Source: CAZJNX01 sp964547415
GTDB taxonomy: Bacteria > Pseudomonadota > Alphaproteobacteria > Rhizobiales > Amorphaceae
Direction: 5' to 3'
Assembly (NCBI GenBank): GCA_964547415.1
Contig: CAZJNX010000079.1
Coordinates: 1 to 19,941, forward strand
Length of the DNA: 19,941 nt
A model generated the notes under the pieces. It saw only the letters and a program-made list of their open reading frames with translations, had not been told where the DNA came from and ran no database searches. Positions 1-7,641 of this stretch are shown piece by piece (positions within the stretch are counted from its first letter, which is position 1; every line of letters starts with the position of its first letter). A program made the translations under genes and the position numbers.

Positions 1-4
1 AGAG

Positions 5-604
5 TTGGGGCTGACCGAGAGTCTCGAGATCGGCTATCGCCTGAGCCCGCGCGGCAGACGGTATCTTCGGGAGGTTGCCGGACCCGCCGGCCCGCAGACG
101 ACTTGGGAGGACGACGGGGGCGGTGTCGCAATCGCGCCCTTCAGTCCGCCCGACCGGCAGGCGGTGATCGAACTTGCCATCGCCGCCTGGACGCCGGTCT
201 TCGCCAGGACCCGGCACGACGTGCCGCGCTTTGTCTACGACACGATTTACCCGGACGGATGGGAGGCGCGGCAGAGGGCCGATGTCGCGAAGCTGCTGGA
301 AACCGAGCCCGAGAACATCTGGCTGGCCCGCAGCGGCAAGGACCTGGTCGGGTTCATCGGCATCCGGCTCCACGCCGAGGACAGGATGGGCGAGATCTAC
401 ATCCTCGCCGTCTCGCCCGAACACCAGCGCAAGGGCATCGGGCGGCGGCTCATGCAGCTGGCGGAGGAGCACATCCGCGCGGCCGGGATGCGGATGATCA
501 TGGTCGAGACCATCGGCGATTCCGGCCACGCAGCCGCCCGACGCGCCTACGAGGCCTTCGGATTCCAGAAGTGGCCGGTAGCTCGATATTTCAAGGAGTT
601 ATGA
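5..604 (+). CDS. GNAT-family N-acetyltransferase, probably partial at the 5' end
   Basis: This is a Gcn5-related N-acetyltransferase, which moves an acetyl group from acetyl-CoA to an amine; the substrate cannot be told from sequence. The acetyl-CoA motif is visible at residues about 134-150 (AVSPEHQRKGIGRRL, with the QRKGIG pyrophosphate loop), and the fold ends with the usual AYEAFGF near residue 182. The GNAT domain begins only at about residue 41. The first 40 residues (for example YRLSPRGRRYL) look like the end of a winged-helix domain. The only start in view is TTG at position 5, and the frame is open to the window edge, so the gene probably begins upstream and may be a regulator-GNAT fusion. 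The domain call is firm; start and substrate are not. Confidence 0.85.
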   Translation: MGLTESLEIGYRLSPRGRRYLREVAGPAGPQTTWEDDGGGVAIAPFSPPDRQAVIELAIAAWTPVFARTRHDVPRFVYDTIYPDGWEARQRADVAKLLETEPENIWLARSGKDLVGFIGIRLHAEDRMGEIYILAVSPEHQRKGIGRRLMQLAEEHIRAAGMRMIMVETIGDSGHAAARRAYEAFGFQKWPVARYFKEL

Positions 605-676
605 GTTGTCCGGGACGGCCCCCCTCCTCGGGCGAGACCGCAGGATCCGCAGATCGGCTGAAGACGGCGTGGCGTC

Positions 677-1006
677 ATGAGGTATCGCGCCGGCCTCGAC
701 GTCTCGCAGGAGGACCCGTCGATCTGCATCCTCGACGAGCGCCGCAGGGTGGTGAAGGAGGGCAAGGTCGACAGCGAGCCCGAGACGATCGCCGCACGGC
801 TCGAGGTCACGGGCTCGTGCTTCGAGAGGATCGGGCTCGCGGCCGTGTCGCTGTCGCCGGCCCTCCAGGACGGCCTTGGCACGGCGGGCTTCGCGGTCGT
901 CCGCCTGGATGCCGGCCATCTGAAGGCGGCGGCGAGCGCGCTGCCTGTGAGGACGGCGCGGATCGACGCACGCGACGTCGCCTGGGCGCTGCAGGCGCAG
1001 TCCCCG
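677..1006 (+). pseudogene. IS110-family transposase remnant (N-terminal part)
   Basis: About 110 residues from the ATG at 677 follow the N-terminus of IS110 (DEDD) transposases: RYRAGLDVSQEDPSICILD, then a VVKEGKV strand, an ARLE helix, and a block ending TARIDARDVAWAL. The family normally has GLEAGPLS and KTDRNDAR at the catalytic positions. Here these read GLAAVSLS and RTARIDAR, so the catalytic Glu and one Asp are lost. After about 1006 the frame stays open but has no family resemblance, and the C-terminal transposase_20 half is absent. This is a dead, truncated relic lying just beyond the 3' end of the type I secretion operon. Confidence 0.75.
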
Positions 1007-1349
1007 ACGGCGGGGGCGGCGGGATCGACCGGGCGGGGCCGAGAGTCACCGGCGACGGCGCGTCGGGATCGCCGGCGGCGGCCGCCTGTCGGTCGACACG
1101 CTGCACGGGGAGGACGGCCCGTCCCGCCGGACGCGCCGCCCATGGTGGTGGAGACGGTCCTTGCCGTGGCGACCGGCCGGTGTCCGATCCTCGTCGGCCG
1201 GGATGGCGGCGGCCCGCCCCCGCAACCCGCCGGCGGCGGGGCGCGACCCTGGTCCGGACCTGACGCTCGCCGAGATCGCCGGCACGGCCCGCCACCTGGG
1301 CGACGAGGCCGTCCTCGAGGCCCTGCCTATCCCTTTCTCCGACCGCCTG
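1007..1349. other. Gap between IS110 relic and HlyD gene, no gene recognised
   Basis: About 340 very GC-rich bases are open in several frames at once because stop codons are rare, but none gives a recognisable protein. A short stretch near 1255-1350, plus strand (PDLTLAEIAGTARHLGDEAV), faintly recalls the helix-turn-helix region of IS630-type transposases. It is too short to call. The region is probably transposon debris plus the tail of the secretion operon. No convincing terminator for the HlyD gene was found. Confidence 0.4.
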
Positions 1350-2738
1350 CTAGGCTTCGCGCAGCGAGCGCCGGATCAGGTCCGCGATGGGCTCGAGGAG
1401 GTAGGCCAGCATCGTCCGCTCCTCGCTGACGATCAGCACGTCGGCCACCATGCCGGGCACGAGGGACACGTCGTCGCCCGCCTTGGCGAGCTCGTCCGCC
1501 GGCACCTCCACGCGGACCGGGTAGAAGGTCTCGCCGGTCTCCTCGTGGACGCGGGTGTCCGCCGCGATCGACAGCACCGTGCCGAACAGCATCGGCCGCG
1601 CACTGCCCGCGAAGGCCGACAGGTGGACCTGGGCCGTCAGCCCGGGCGCCACCACGTCGATGTCCCGCGGCGCGAGCCGCGCATCGATGATGAGGCGATC
1701 GTCGCTCGGCACCAGCTCCATGATCGGTTCGCCCGCAAGCACCACGCCGCCGATGGTCTTGACCCGCATCTCGGTCACCGTCCCGTCGACGGGGGCGGCG
1801 ACCACCGTCCGCGTCAGGACGTCGTTCTTCGCGGCGAGCGACTGCTCGATCTCGACGAGCTCCGTCCTCACCTCGCGCGCCCGGTCCGCCAGCCGCTCGC
1901 CGAGCTCGGCCTCCAGCGCGACGAGCTCGAGCTCCGTCTCGCCGATGCGCTGCTCGGCGCTCGCGATGCTGGCGGCGAACTCGCCCCGCCGGCCGAAGAT
2001 TTCCGCCTGCATCCGCCGCAGGCGCAGGACGTCGGACTTGGGCGTCAGGCCCTTCTCGAGCAGGACCGCCTTGTCCTGGAGCTCCTCCGCGATCAGCTCG
2101 AGCTGCCTCGTGGCGCTCTCCACCTGGGCCTCGTAGCCCGTGATCTGCTCCGACAGCTGTTCGATCCGCTGGGAGAGAACCCGCTTGCGCGCCGACAGCA
2201 GATGGCGGCGCTTGTCGAACAGCCGACGCTCGGCGACCATCACCGCCTGGTCGGCGGGATCCTCGGCCGACAGGCCCTCGGGAAGGGGGATCCGCTCGGC
2301 GCCGGCGAGTTCGGCCTCGAGCCGCGCCCGCTCGGCGAGGCGCGCGCGGCGCCGGTCCAGCAGCGCGTCCACCTCGGCGCGCTGGCGCACGCTCTCGAGC
2401 GCGAGCAGCGGGCTTCCCGCCGTCACGGTGTCCCCCTCGCGCACGTGGAGCGCGCGCACGATCCCCCCCTCGAGGTGCTGGATGGTCTTCACGCCGCCTT
2501 CCGGGCTGATGCGCCCGGGCGCGAGGGCGCCGCCGGCGAGCGGGGCCGACGCGCCCCAGCCGGCGAAGACGAGGAGGAAGACGAGGAGGACCGCGAAACC
2601 GATGCGGCGCGGGCCGCGCGTGACGTCGTCGAGGCCGTCCCCGTCGGCCTTGCCGCCGTCGGGTGGCGGGGCGGGGCTCCGACGGTCGAGGAGGGCCGGC
2701 AGGCCCTTGTCGCGGGGGGCGGGGAGAGCGTGGGACAT
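1350..2738 (-). CDS. HlyD-family type I secretion periplasmic adaptor
   Basis: This is a membrane fusion protein that would bridge the inner-membrane ABC exporter and an outer-membrane channel. The 462 residues show the normal layout: a short Pro-rich cytoplasmic N-terminus, one transmembrane helix at about 46-66, a first barrel half with the hallmark KTIQHLEGGIV at 84-94, and long coiled-coil helices rich in Arg, Glu and Leu over roughly 115-300. The second barrel half begins with VVAAPVDGTVTEM, and the C-terminus is typical (YLLEPIADLIRRSLREA). The ATG at 2738 has GGAG nine bases upstream, inside the end of the exporter gene. Only three bases separate it from the exporter stop codon, so the two are co-transcribed. 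It resembles the PrtE/HlyD group. Confidence 0.93.
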   Translation of the reverse strand: MSHALPAPRDKGLPALLDRRSPAPPPDGGKADGDGLDDVTRGPRRIGFAVLLVFLLVFAGWGASAPLAGGALAPGRISPEGGVKTIQHLEGGIVRALHVREGDTVTAGSPLLALESVRQRAEVDALLDRRRARLAERARLEAELAGAERIPLPEGLSAEDPADQAVMVAERRLFDKRRHLLSARKRVLSQRIEQLSEQITGYEAQVESATRQLELIAEELQDKAVLLEKGLTPKSDVLRLRRMQAEIFGRRGEFAASIASAEQRIGETELELVALEAELGERLADRAREVRTELVEIEQSLAAKNDVLTRTVVAAPVDGTVTEMRVKTIGGVVLAGEPIMELVPSDDRLIIDARLAPRDIDVVAPGLTAQVHLSAFAGSARPMLFGTVLSIAADTRVHEETGETFYPVRVEVPADELAKAGDDVSLVPGMVADVLIVSEERTMLAYLLEPIADLIRRSLREA

Positions 2739-2741
2739 CGT

Positions 2742-4631
2742 CTAGTGCTCCGCCTGTTGGTGCGCCTCGTCCGCGGTCCGGGGCGCGAGGGCCCCCCGGT
2801 ACCGGCGGCGCAGGCGCGCGCCGACCGTCTGTCGATCCCCCTCGAGGCCGTCCTGCCCGCCCGGCTGCGAGGCCTGTTCGCCTTCCACGGCCTCGCGCGG
2901 AGGCTGCTCGGGCGGCCGGTCGGCCGGCTTCGGTTCCTCCGACGCCGCGCGCAGCTTCTCGATGACCTCGAGGCGCGGTCCGAAGGCCGTGACGCGGCCG
3001 CCCTGCAGCAACAGGACCTTGTCGCACTGGGCGATGGTGGACGGCCGGTGGCCGATGATGAGCAAGGTCGATCCGCGCTGCTTCAGGTCCACGACCGCGG
3101 CGGTGAGGGCCGCCTCGCCGGCGGTGTCGAGGTTCGCGTTCGGCTCGTCGAGGACGACCAGCGGCGGGGCGCCGAGAACGGCGCGGGCCAGCCCGATCCG
3201 CTGGCGCTGGCCCGCCGACAGCCCCGCGCCGCGGTCGCCGATGACGGTGTCGTAGCCGTCGGGCATCTGGGAGATCATGTCGTGGGCGTGCGCGAGGCGC
3301 GCGGCCTCGATGACCATCTCGTCGGACGCGTGGCCGAGCCGCGCGATGTTCTCGCGGATCGTTCCGGCGAACAGCCCGACGTCCTGGGGAAGGTAGCCGA
3401 TCGACTGGCCGAGCCGCTCCGGATCGAAGTGGCCGATCTCGATCCCGTCGAGGCGGATGGTGCCCGCGTTCGGCCGCGCGAGGCCCACGATGGAGCGGCA
3501 CAGGGTGCTCTTGCCCGCGGCCGAGGGGCCGATCACCGCGACGACCTCGCCGGGCGACACCTCGAAGCTGACCGCCCGCAGGATCGCCCCGTTCGGGCCG
3601 AACACGGTGAGGTTGTCGACGCCGAGCCGACCGACGCCGGCCGCGGGCAACGAGATCCGCCGCGGTTCGGGCGGGAAGCTCGCCGCGAGCGCCTTCAGGC
3701 GTCCGTAGGCGAAGCGGGCGCCGGTGAAGTTCTTCCAGGCCGTCATCGCCGTGTCCACCGGCGCGAGCGCCCGGCCAAGCAGGATGGAGGCGGCGATCAT
3801 GACGCCCGGCGTCGCCTCGCCCCCGAGGACGAGGTAGGCGCCGAGCCCGAGGATGGCGCTCTGGGCGAACAGGCGGGCGAACTTGCCGATCCCGGTGACG
3901 ACCGCACCGCGCTCGTTGGCCTTCATGAGGTCGCGCTGCACCTCGCGGTTGCGCATCTGCCAGCGTTCCAGCACCGAGCCGGTCATCGCCATCGCCCGCA
4001 CGGCGTCCGCGTTCTCGATCGCGGTCTCGGCGATCTTGTTGGAGGCGAGCTGGCCGGCGTTCGCCGCCTCGAGCGGCCCGCGGGTCGACCATTCGTTGAT
4101 GACGCTCAGGATGAGGAGGAACACGGCCACGCAGAGCGCGAAGATCCCGAGCCAGGGATGCAGCAGCCAGATCACGGCGATGAAGATGGGCGTCCAGGGA
4201 AAGTCGAAGAACGCCCTCATGCCCTGCGTGGCGATGAAGGTCTGCACCTGGGTGAGGTCGCGGAACGCCTGGCCACCCCCGTTCCGGCCGGCGAGCCGCG
4301 CGCGGATCCCGGCGTCGAGGTAGAAGGGGCCCATCGTGCCGGCGAGCCAGGCCCCGATCCGGACCGTGAGCATGGTGCGCACGGTCTCGAGGGCGGCCAT
4401 CGCGAGGAGGGCCCCCGCGACCATCACGGTGAGCAGGAACAGCGTCTCCACCTTCCCGCTGGACAGGACCCGGTCGTAGACCTGCAGCATGTAGAGCGGT
4501 CCGGCCAGCATCAGGAGGTTGATGAAAAAGCTGAACAGACCGACCTGCAGGAAGGCGCCGCGGCACCTGCGCAGCGCCTCCGACAGGACGTCTTTCCGGG
4601 GTGACCCGGCCAGGTCGCCCGCCTTCCTCAT
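2742..4631 (-). CDS. Type I secretion ABC permease/ATPase (PrtD type)
   Basis: This inner-membrane exporter would drive ATP-dependent secretion of the neighbouring RTX protein. The membrane domain at about 25-310 starts with the family hallmark (LMLAGPLYMLQVYDRVL) and has no C39 peptidase domain, as in the PrtD group. The ATPase domain is complete: Walker A GPSAAGKST (368-376), Q-loop LPQDVGLF, signature LSAGQRQR (471-478), Walker B VVLDEP (492-497) and H-loop His528. A GTG at 4637 is possible, but ATG 4631 has GGGAGG eight bases upstream and is preferred, giving 629 aa. After about residue 563 there is a Pro/Glu/Gln-rich tail of some 65 residues, longer than usual for the family. The gene lies 51 bases after the RTX stop, in the same operon. 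Confidence 0.94.
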   Translation of the reverse strand: MRKAGDLAGSPRKDVLSEALRRCRGAFLQVGLFSFFINLLMLAGPLYMLQVYDRVLSSGKVETLFLLTVMVAGALLAMAALETVRTMLTVRIGAWLAGTMGPFYLDAGIRARLAGRNGGGQAFRDLTQVQTFIATQGMRAFFDFPWTPIFIAVIWLLHPWLGIFALCVAVFLLILSVINEWSTRGPLEAANAGQLASNKIAETAIENADAVRAMAMTGSVLERWQMRNREVQRDLMKANERGAVVTGIGKFARLFAQSAILGLGAYLVLGGEATPGVMIAASILLGRALAPVDTAMTAWKNFTGARFAYGRLKALAASFPPEPRRISLPAAGVGRLGVDNLTVFGPNGAILRAVSFEVSPGEVVAVIGPSAAGKSTLCRSIVGLARPNAGTIRLDGIEIGHFDPERLGQSIGYLPQDVGLFAGTIRENIARLGHASDEMVIEAARLAHAHDMISQMPDGYDTVIGDRGAGLSAGQRQRIGLARAVLGAPPLVVLDEPNANLDTAGEAALTAAVVDLKQRGSTLLIIGHRPSTIAQCDKVLLLQGGRVTAFGPRLEVIEKLRAASEEPKPADRPPEQPPREAVEGEQASQPGGQDGLEGDRQTVGARLRRRYRGALAPRTADEAHQQAEH

Positions 4632-4682
4632 GGCCACGCCCTCCCTCGCTGCGATCGGCCTCTTGCGGTCGCCACCGCCTCG

Positions 4683-6533
4683 TCAGGCGATGAACGGGAC
4701 GTCGCCCGGCTCGGCCGGGACGATCGCGTCCTCGATCGCCGCCCCGCGCGCCTGCGCAATCGTTGCTGCTTCGATGAAGCTGGGGAAATCTGTCGGGTCG
4801 AAATCGAGGTCGTCGTGGACGACGTAGGTCTCGTAGGTACCGCCCGACCCCACGAACAGGGAGGCGAGAATGAGCGTGCCGGGCAAGAAGTCCAACTGCA
4901 CGTCCTGCGCGTCCGGGAAGACGAAGCTGTCCTCGGCGACGAGGCCGCTCGGGCCGAGTGCGTAGCTCGCCCCGAAGACGAGGTTGGTCCCGGACAGGGT
5001 GACGAAACGGTCGGGCCCGTCTGGCAGCGTGTCGTTGTCCACGCCGTCGGCGACGAGGGTGTTGTTGCCGCCGTCGCCCACCAGCGTGTCGGCGCCGCCG
5101 CCGCCCCTCAGGATGTCGTTGCCGTCGCCGCTGTAGAGATAGGACTCGCCGTCGGCACCGGTGAGGTCGTCGTCGAAGTCGGTCCCGACGATGCCGTCGA
5201 TCTCGAAGAACCGGCCGAAGGGACGGCCGCCGACGGTGCCCTCGGTGAAGGTGAAGAGGGAGGACAGCTCGACGACGACGCCCGCGGTGGACGAGGCGAG
5301 CGACACGATGTCGAACCCGTCCCCCTCGGTCGGTGCGAAGCCGTCGTCGCCGACGTAGGTGTCGAAGAAGCCCCTGACGGGATTGCCGCCGACGAAGAAG
5401 TCGTCGCCGAGGCCGCCGATCGCCACGTCGCTCCCGTTGCCGCCGGTGATCCGGTCGTTACCCGTTCCCCCGTCGACGGTGTCGTCCCCGTCGCCCGCCT
5501 CCACCCCGTCGGCGCCGTCGCCGCCGGAAAGGTCGTCGTTGCCCGCGCCGCCGATGATGGTATCGTCGCCCGCCTCGCCGTCGACGGTGTCGGAGCCGCT
5601 GCCAGCGGAGACGAAGTCGTCGCCGGTCCCGCCCAGGATGAAGTCGTTGCCGCTCGTCGTGTACAGCTCGTCGTTGCCGGCGTTGCCCGCCAGGAAGTTG
5701 TCGCCGCTGCTGCCGATCACCTGGTCGTCGCCGTCGCCGCCGAGCATGATGTCGCCGCCCGTGCCGCCGGACATGGTGTCGTCGCCGGAGCCGCCGAGCA
5801 TCGTGTCGGTGCCGCGGCCGCCGATCATGAGATCGTCGCCGCCGCCGCCGTCCATCGCGTCGTGGCCGTCCCCGCCGTTCAGGGTGTCGGCGCCGTCCCC
5901 GGGCCCCTCGACGGGCGGATCGTCGATCGCCGCGCGGGTGCCGTCGCCGTACAGGGTGTCGTTGCCGGCATCGCCCGCCACGTAGTCCGCGCCGCTTCCC
6001 CCGCCGACGCTGTCGTCTTGCGAGCCGCCCCTCAGGGTGTCGTCGCCGGAGCCGCCGAGCATGCTGTCCGCGCCGCGCCCGCCGTCGAGGAAGTCGTCGG
6101 CGCCGCCGCCGTCCATCGCGTCGTCGCCGTCGCCGCCTTCGAGCGTGTCGGCGGCGTCGTCGGCCAATTCGACCGGCGGGTCGGCGAAGTCGATCCGCGG
6201 CTCGTCGCCGTAGAGGGTGTCGTTGCCGCCTTCCCCTCTCAGATTGTCCGCGCCGCTGTTACCCGCCAGGAAATCGTCGCTGTCGGCAGCCGACAGGAAG
6301 TCGTTTCCCCCGAGCCCGAACAGGAAGTCCGGGAGCCCTGCCACCGCGGTCGCGGCGGCGCTCGACCCGAACCGGTCGCCGCTCGAACTCGACACCCAGC
6401 TGGACCGGGAGATCGACGTCGACGACTTGAGAACGCGGATATAGTCGTCACTGTCCGTCCCTGTGAGCCAATCGCTGCCCGCGGCATCGACGCTCCAATA
6501 TAGGCCGCCGGATGGGAGGGGGAATCTGGCCAT
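4683..6533 (-). CDS. RTX calcium-binding secreted protein, type I secretion substrate
   Basis: This acidic 616-aa protein would be exported by the adjacent ABC/HlyD pair and fold outside the cell on binding calcium. Many GGxGxDxxx nonapeptides run from about residue 65 to 385 (for example GGSGDDTLRGG, GGDGDDQVIG), with a last block near 468-486 (GGGGADTLVGDGG). No enzyme domain is recognisable, so an adhesin or matrix role is more likely than a protease or lipase, but this is inference. Residues about 100-171 and 187-258 are two copies of one unit offset by 87 residues, each with DPPVE, DAMDGGG and MLGGSGDDT. There is no N-terminal signal peptide. The C-terminus (EPGDVPFIA) fits a type I signal. 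TTG 6545 and ATG 6539 are possible starts, but ATG 6533 has GGAG six bases upstream. Confidence 0.93.
   Translation of the reverse strand: MARFPLPSGGLYWSVDAAGSDWLTGTDSDDYIRVLKSSTSISRSSWVSSSSGDRFGSSAAATAVAGLPDFLFGLGGNDFLSAADSDDFLAGNSGADNLRGEGGNDTLYGDEPRIDFADPPVELADDAADTLEGGDGDDAMDGGGADDFLDGGRGADSMLGGSGDDTLRGGSQDDSVGGGSGADYVAGDAGNDTLYGDGTRAAIDDPPVEGPGDGADTLNGGDGHDAMDGGGGDDLMIGGRGTDTMLGGSGDDTMSGGTGGDIMLGGDGDDQVIGSSGDNFLAGNAGNDELYTTSGNDFILGGTGDDFVSAGSGSDTVDGEAGDDTIIGGAGNDDLSGGDGADGVEAGDGDDTVDGGTGNDRITGGNGSDVAIGGLGDDFFVGGNPVRGFFDTYVGDDGFAPTEGDGFDIVSLASSTAGVVVELSSLFTFTEGTVGGRPFGRFFEIDGIVGTDFDDDLTGADGESYLYSGDGNDILRGGGGADTLVGDGGNNTLVADGVDNDTLPDGPDRFVTLSGTNLVFGASYALGPSGLVAEDSFVFPDAQDVQLDFLPGTLILASLFVGSGGTYETYVVHDDLDFDPTDFPSFIEAATIAQARGAAIEDAIVPAEPGDVPFIA
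5759..6236 (-). repeat. Internal tandem duplication of an 87-codon RTX unit
   Basis: Matching landmarks in the gene lie exactly 261 bases apart. The DNA gtgtcgttgccg occurs at 5956 and 6217, and ccgccgagcat at 5791 and 6052. The encoded copies both run GNDTLYGD, a DPPVE linker, then ADTL-GGDG-DAMDGGG and GGRG-D-MLGGSGDDT. The linker DPPVE is not an RTX nonapeptide, so this is duplication of a larger module rather than drift among short repeats. Confidence 0.75.
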
Positions 6534-6545
6534 GATCATCTCCAA

Positions 6546-6870
6546 AAATCTATGAGAGCGGGCGTTCCATCATCGGCATTTTCGGCGGCCGTGATGCGCC
6601 GTCGCCGGCTGCGGGAAGAGGTGTGACAGGGATCAGTTCTTTCCAAAAGACTATCAGATGGCGATCATGCCTTCGATGAGGACGACGAACGCACTCTTTC
6701 GGTACGGTACCCGAAGACGAAGAAACGATGGATAACGCGCCAGGATTGGGCTGTCGCAAGCGCGCGGCGCGGTGGTCGTTCGAGCCGGGAGGAAAGCACA
6801 AAGGGAGGCGGCGCGCGGCCGCCTCCCTCCGCAGGTGTCCGGCGAGATGCGCGATCCCGCCTTGCCCACC
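6546..6870. other. Non-coding stretch between the 101-aa gene and the RTX operon
   Basis: The region carries the 3' terminator hairpin of the 101-aa gene (6803-6827) and should hold the promoter of the minus-strand RTX operon. An imperfect dyad TTCGGTACGGTACCCGAA lies at 6698-6715, about 165 bases upstream of the RTX start. It could be an operator. No clear -35/-10 pair was identified and no ORF here is convincing. Confidence 0.45.
6803..6827 (-). terminator. Rho-independent terminator of the 101-aa gene
   Basis: Perfect 10-bp arms GGGAGGCGGC (6803-6812) and GCCGCCTCCC (6818-6827) flank a 5-base loop. Read on the minus strand the stem is followed by TTTGTGCTTT. It lies 44 bases beyond the stop of the 101-aa gene, so that gene is probably transcribed on its own rather than into the RTX operon. 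Confidence 0.75.
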
Positions 6871-7176
6871 TCAGCCCATGGGGTTGTCGGGCGACTCCGG
6901 GCCGTTCTCCTCGACGAGCTCGTCGGTCGCCGCGAAGATGGAGCCGGAGATGGACGACAGGGCGCCGTCCAGCACCAGCACGCTGACGTCCGCCTCGGCG
7001 AACGTCTCCGGGCCCACCGCCTCGACGTCGAAGATGAGGTTGGCGGAGTTGTCGTCCACGTCGGCGTTGGCGTCGGTGTTGGCCACCACGTCGACCGCCT
7101 TGTTGACGTTGATGTCCACGGTCGTCGCCTGGGAGGTGCTGGTCGCGCTTTGGAGGAGCTTCATGAACTCGAGCAT
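6871..7176 (-). CDS. 101-aa acidic orphan protein sharing its N-terminal module with the vWA protein
   Basis: I recognise no family. The protein starts MLEFMKLLQSATSTSQ, continues into an Asp/Asn/Ala/Val-rich stretch (ANTDANADVDDNSANL) and a probably beta-rich segment (VSVLVLDGALSSISGSIF), and ends in a short acidic tail (EENGPESPDNPMG). Residues 1-86 align without gaps to residues 1-86 of the vWA protein encoded at 11302-12204; residues 35-86 are identical and the underlying DNA is identical for 156 bp. There is no signal peptide, membrane segment or cysteine. A GTG at 7188 is possible, but ATG 7176 has GGAG six bases upstream, as in the paralogue. The gene has its own terminator. The paralogy and closeness to the secretion operon suggest a secreted or surface partner; this is inference. 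Confidence 0.8.
   Translation of the reverse strand: MLEFMKLLQSATSTSQATTVDINVNKAVDVVANTDANADVDDNSANLIFDVEAVGPETFAEADVSVLVLDGALSSISGSIFAATDELVEENGPESPDNPMG
6920..7075 (-). repeat. 156-bp perfect repeat, copy A
   Basis: Every base from 6920 to 7075 matches 11948-12103 in the same orientation, about 5 kb away. It encodes residues 35-86 of the 101-aa protein. The DNA on both sides diverges, gradually toward the start codon and abruptly toward the 3' end. Confidence 0.95.
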
Positions 7177-7641
7177 TTGGATCTCCACTTGCTAAGATGA
7201 AGGCAGTGCGTGGGGTTCTCAACCCTGAAGAGCAGGTCGCGATCGCACTGCTCAGGACGTCTGCCGACCGCGTCGGCGTGATGAGAGTGGAGGCCGAAAC
7301 GCCGGAAATCAAAGGCACAAACGTATGAAGACCAAAATAGGCGCCGCGCGTATCTTTGTGGGGTCGCGGCTACTCGCAGATCACCGTGCGCCACCTGCGC
7401 CCCTTCTCCACCCCCTCCACGGATCCGCACGGTCGGCCGAGCTCCTGCGTCCATCGGATGACAGCTGCACGGCGCCGACCGATCGGGAGCGCCGGACGCG
7501 CGCCCGCGAAAGGGGGGCGGGGCCGGCGGGGCGAGGGACATGCCGGGCGCGGAGCAACGCCCCGCGGCGCTCGGGTCGTGCGGGTGTCCGGTGCATCGCG
7601 GCGGGCGCCCGCGAGCGCACGCTCGGGACCGGGCGTCCGCC
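7177..7641. other. Non-coding stretch upstream of the 101-aa gene
   Basis: About 465 bases lie between the stop of the 365-aa gene and the start of the 101-aa gene. The part at 7290-7360 is richer in A and T than its surroundings and is the likely promoter area of the 101-aa gene. A 12-base palindrome GCGGGCGCCCGC sits at 7601-7612, about 30 bases past the 365-aa stop, without a T-run. No real gene was found in any frame. Confidence 0.4.

Noticed and set aside
1140..1160. Possible att repeat of the tRNA-Tyr 3' end (GGTGGAG)
   Set aside because: Only seven bases agree with the tRNA end, far too short for an attachment site.
1240..1350. Possible IS630 helix-turn-helix fragment (PDLTLAEIAGTARH)
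   Set aside because: The match is about a dozen residues with no continuation, so chance cannot be excluded.
1161..4604. Very long plus-strand ORF opposite the secretion genes
   Set aside because: It is the antisense shadow of the HlyD and ABC genes: Arg/Gly/Pro/His-rich, no family, and the minus strand carries complete domains.
4815..6503. 562-codon plus-strand ORF opposite the RTX gene
   Set aside because: Its Val/Ala/Gly repeats mirror the RTX nonapeptide repeats on the other strand; it has no independent signal.
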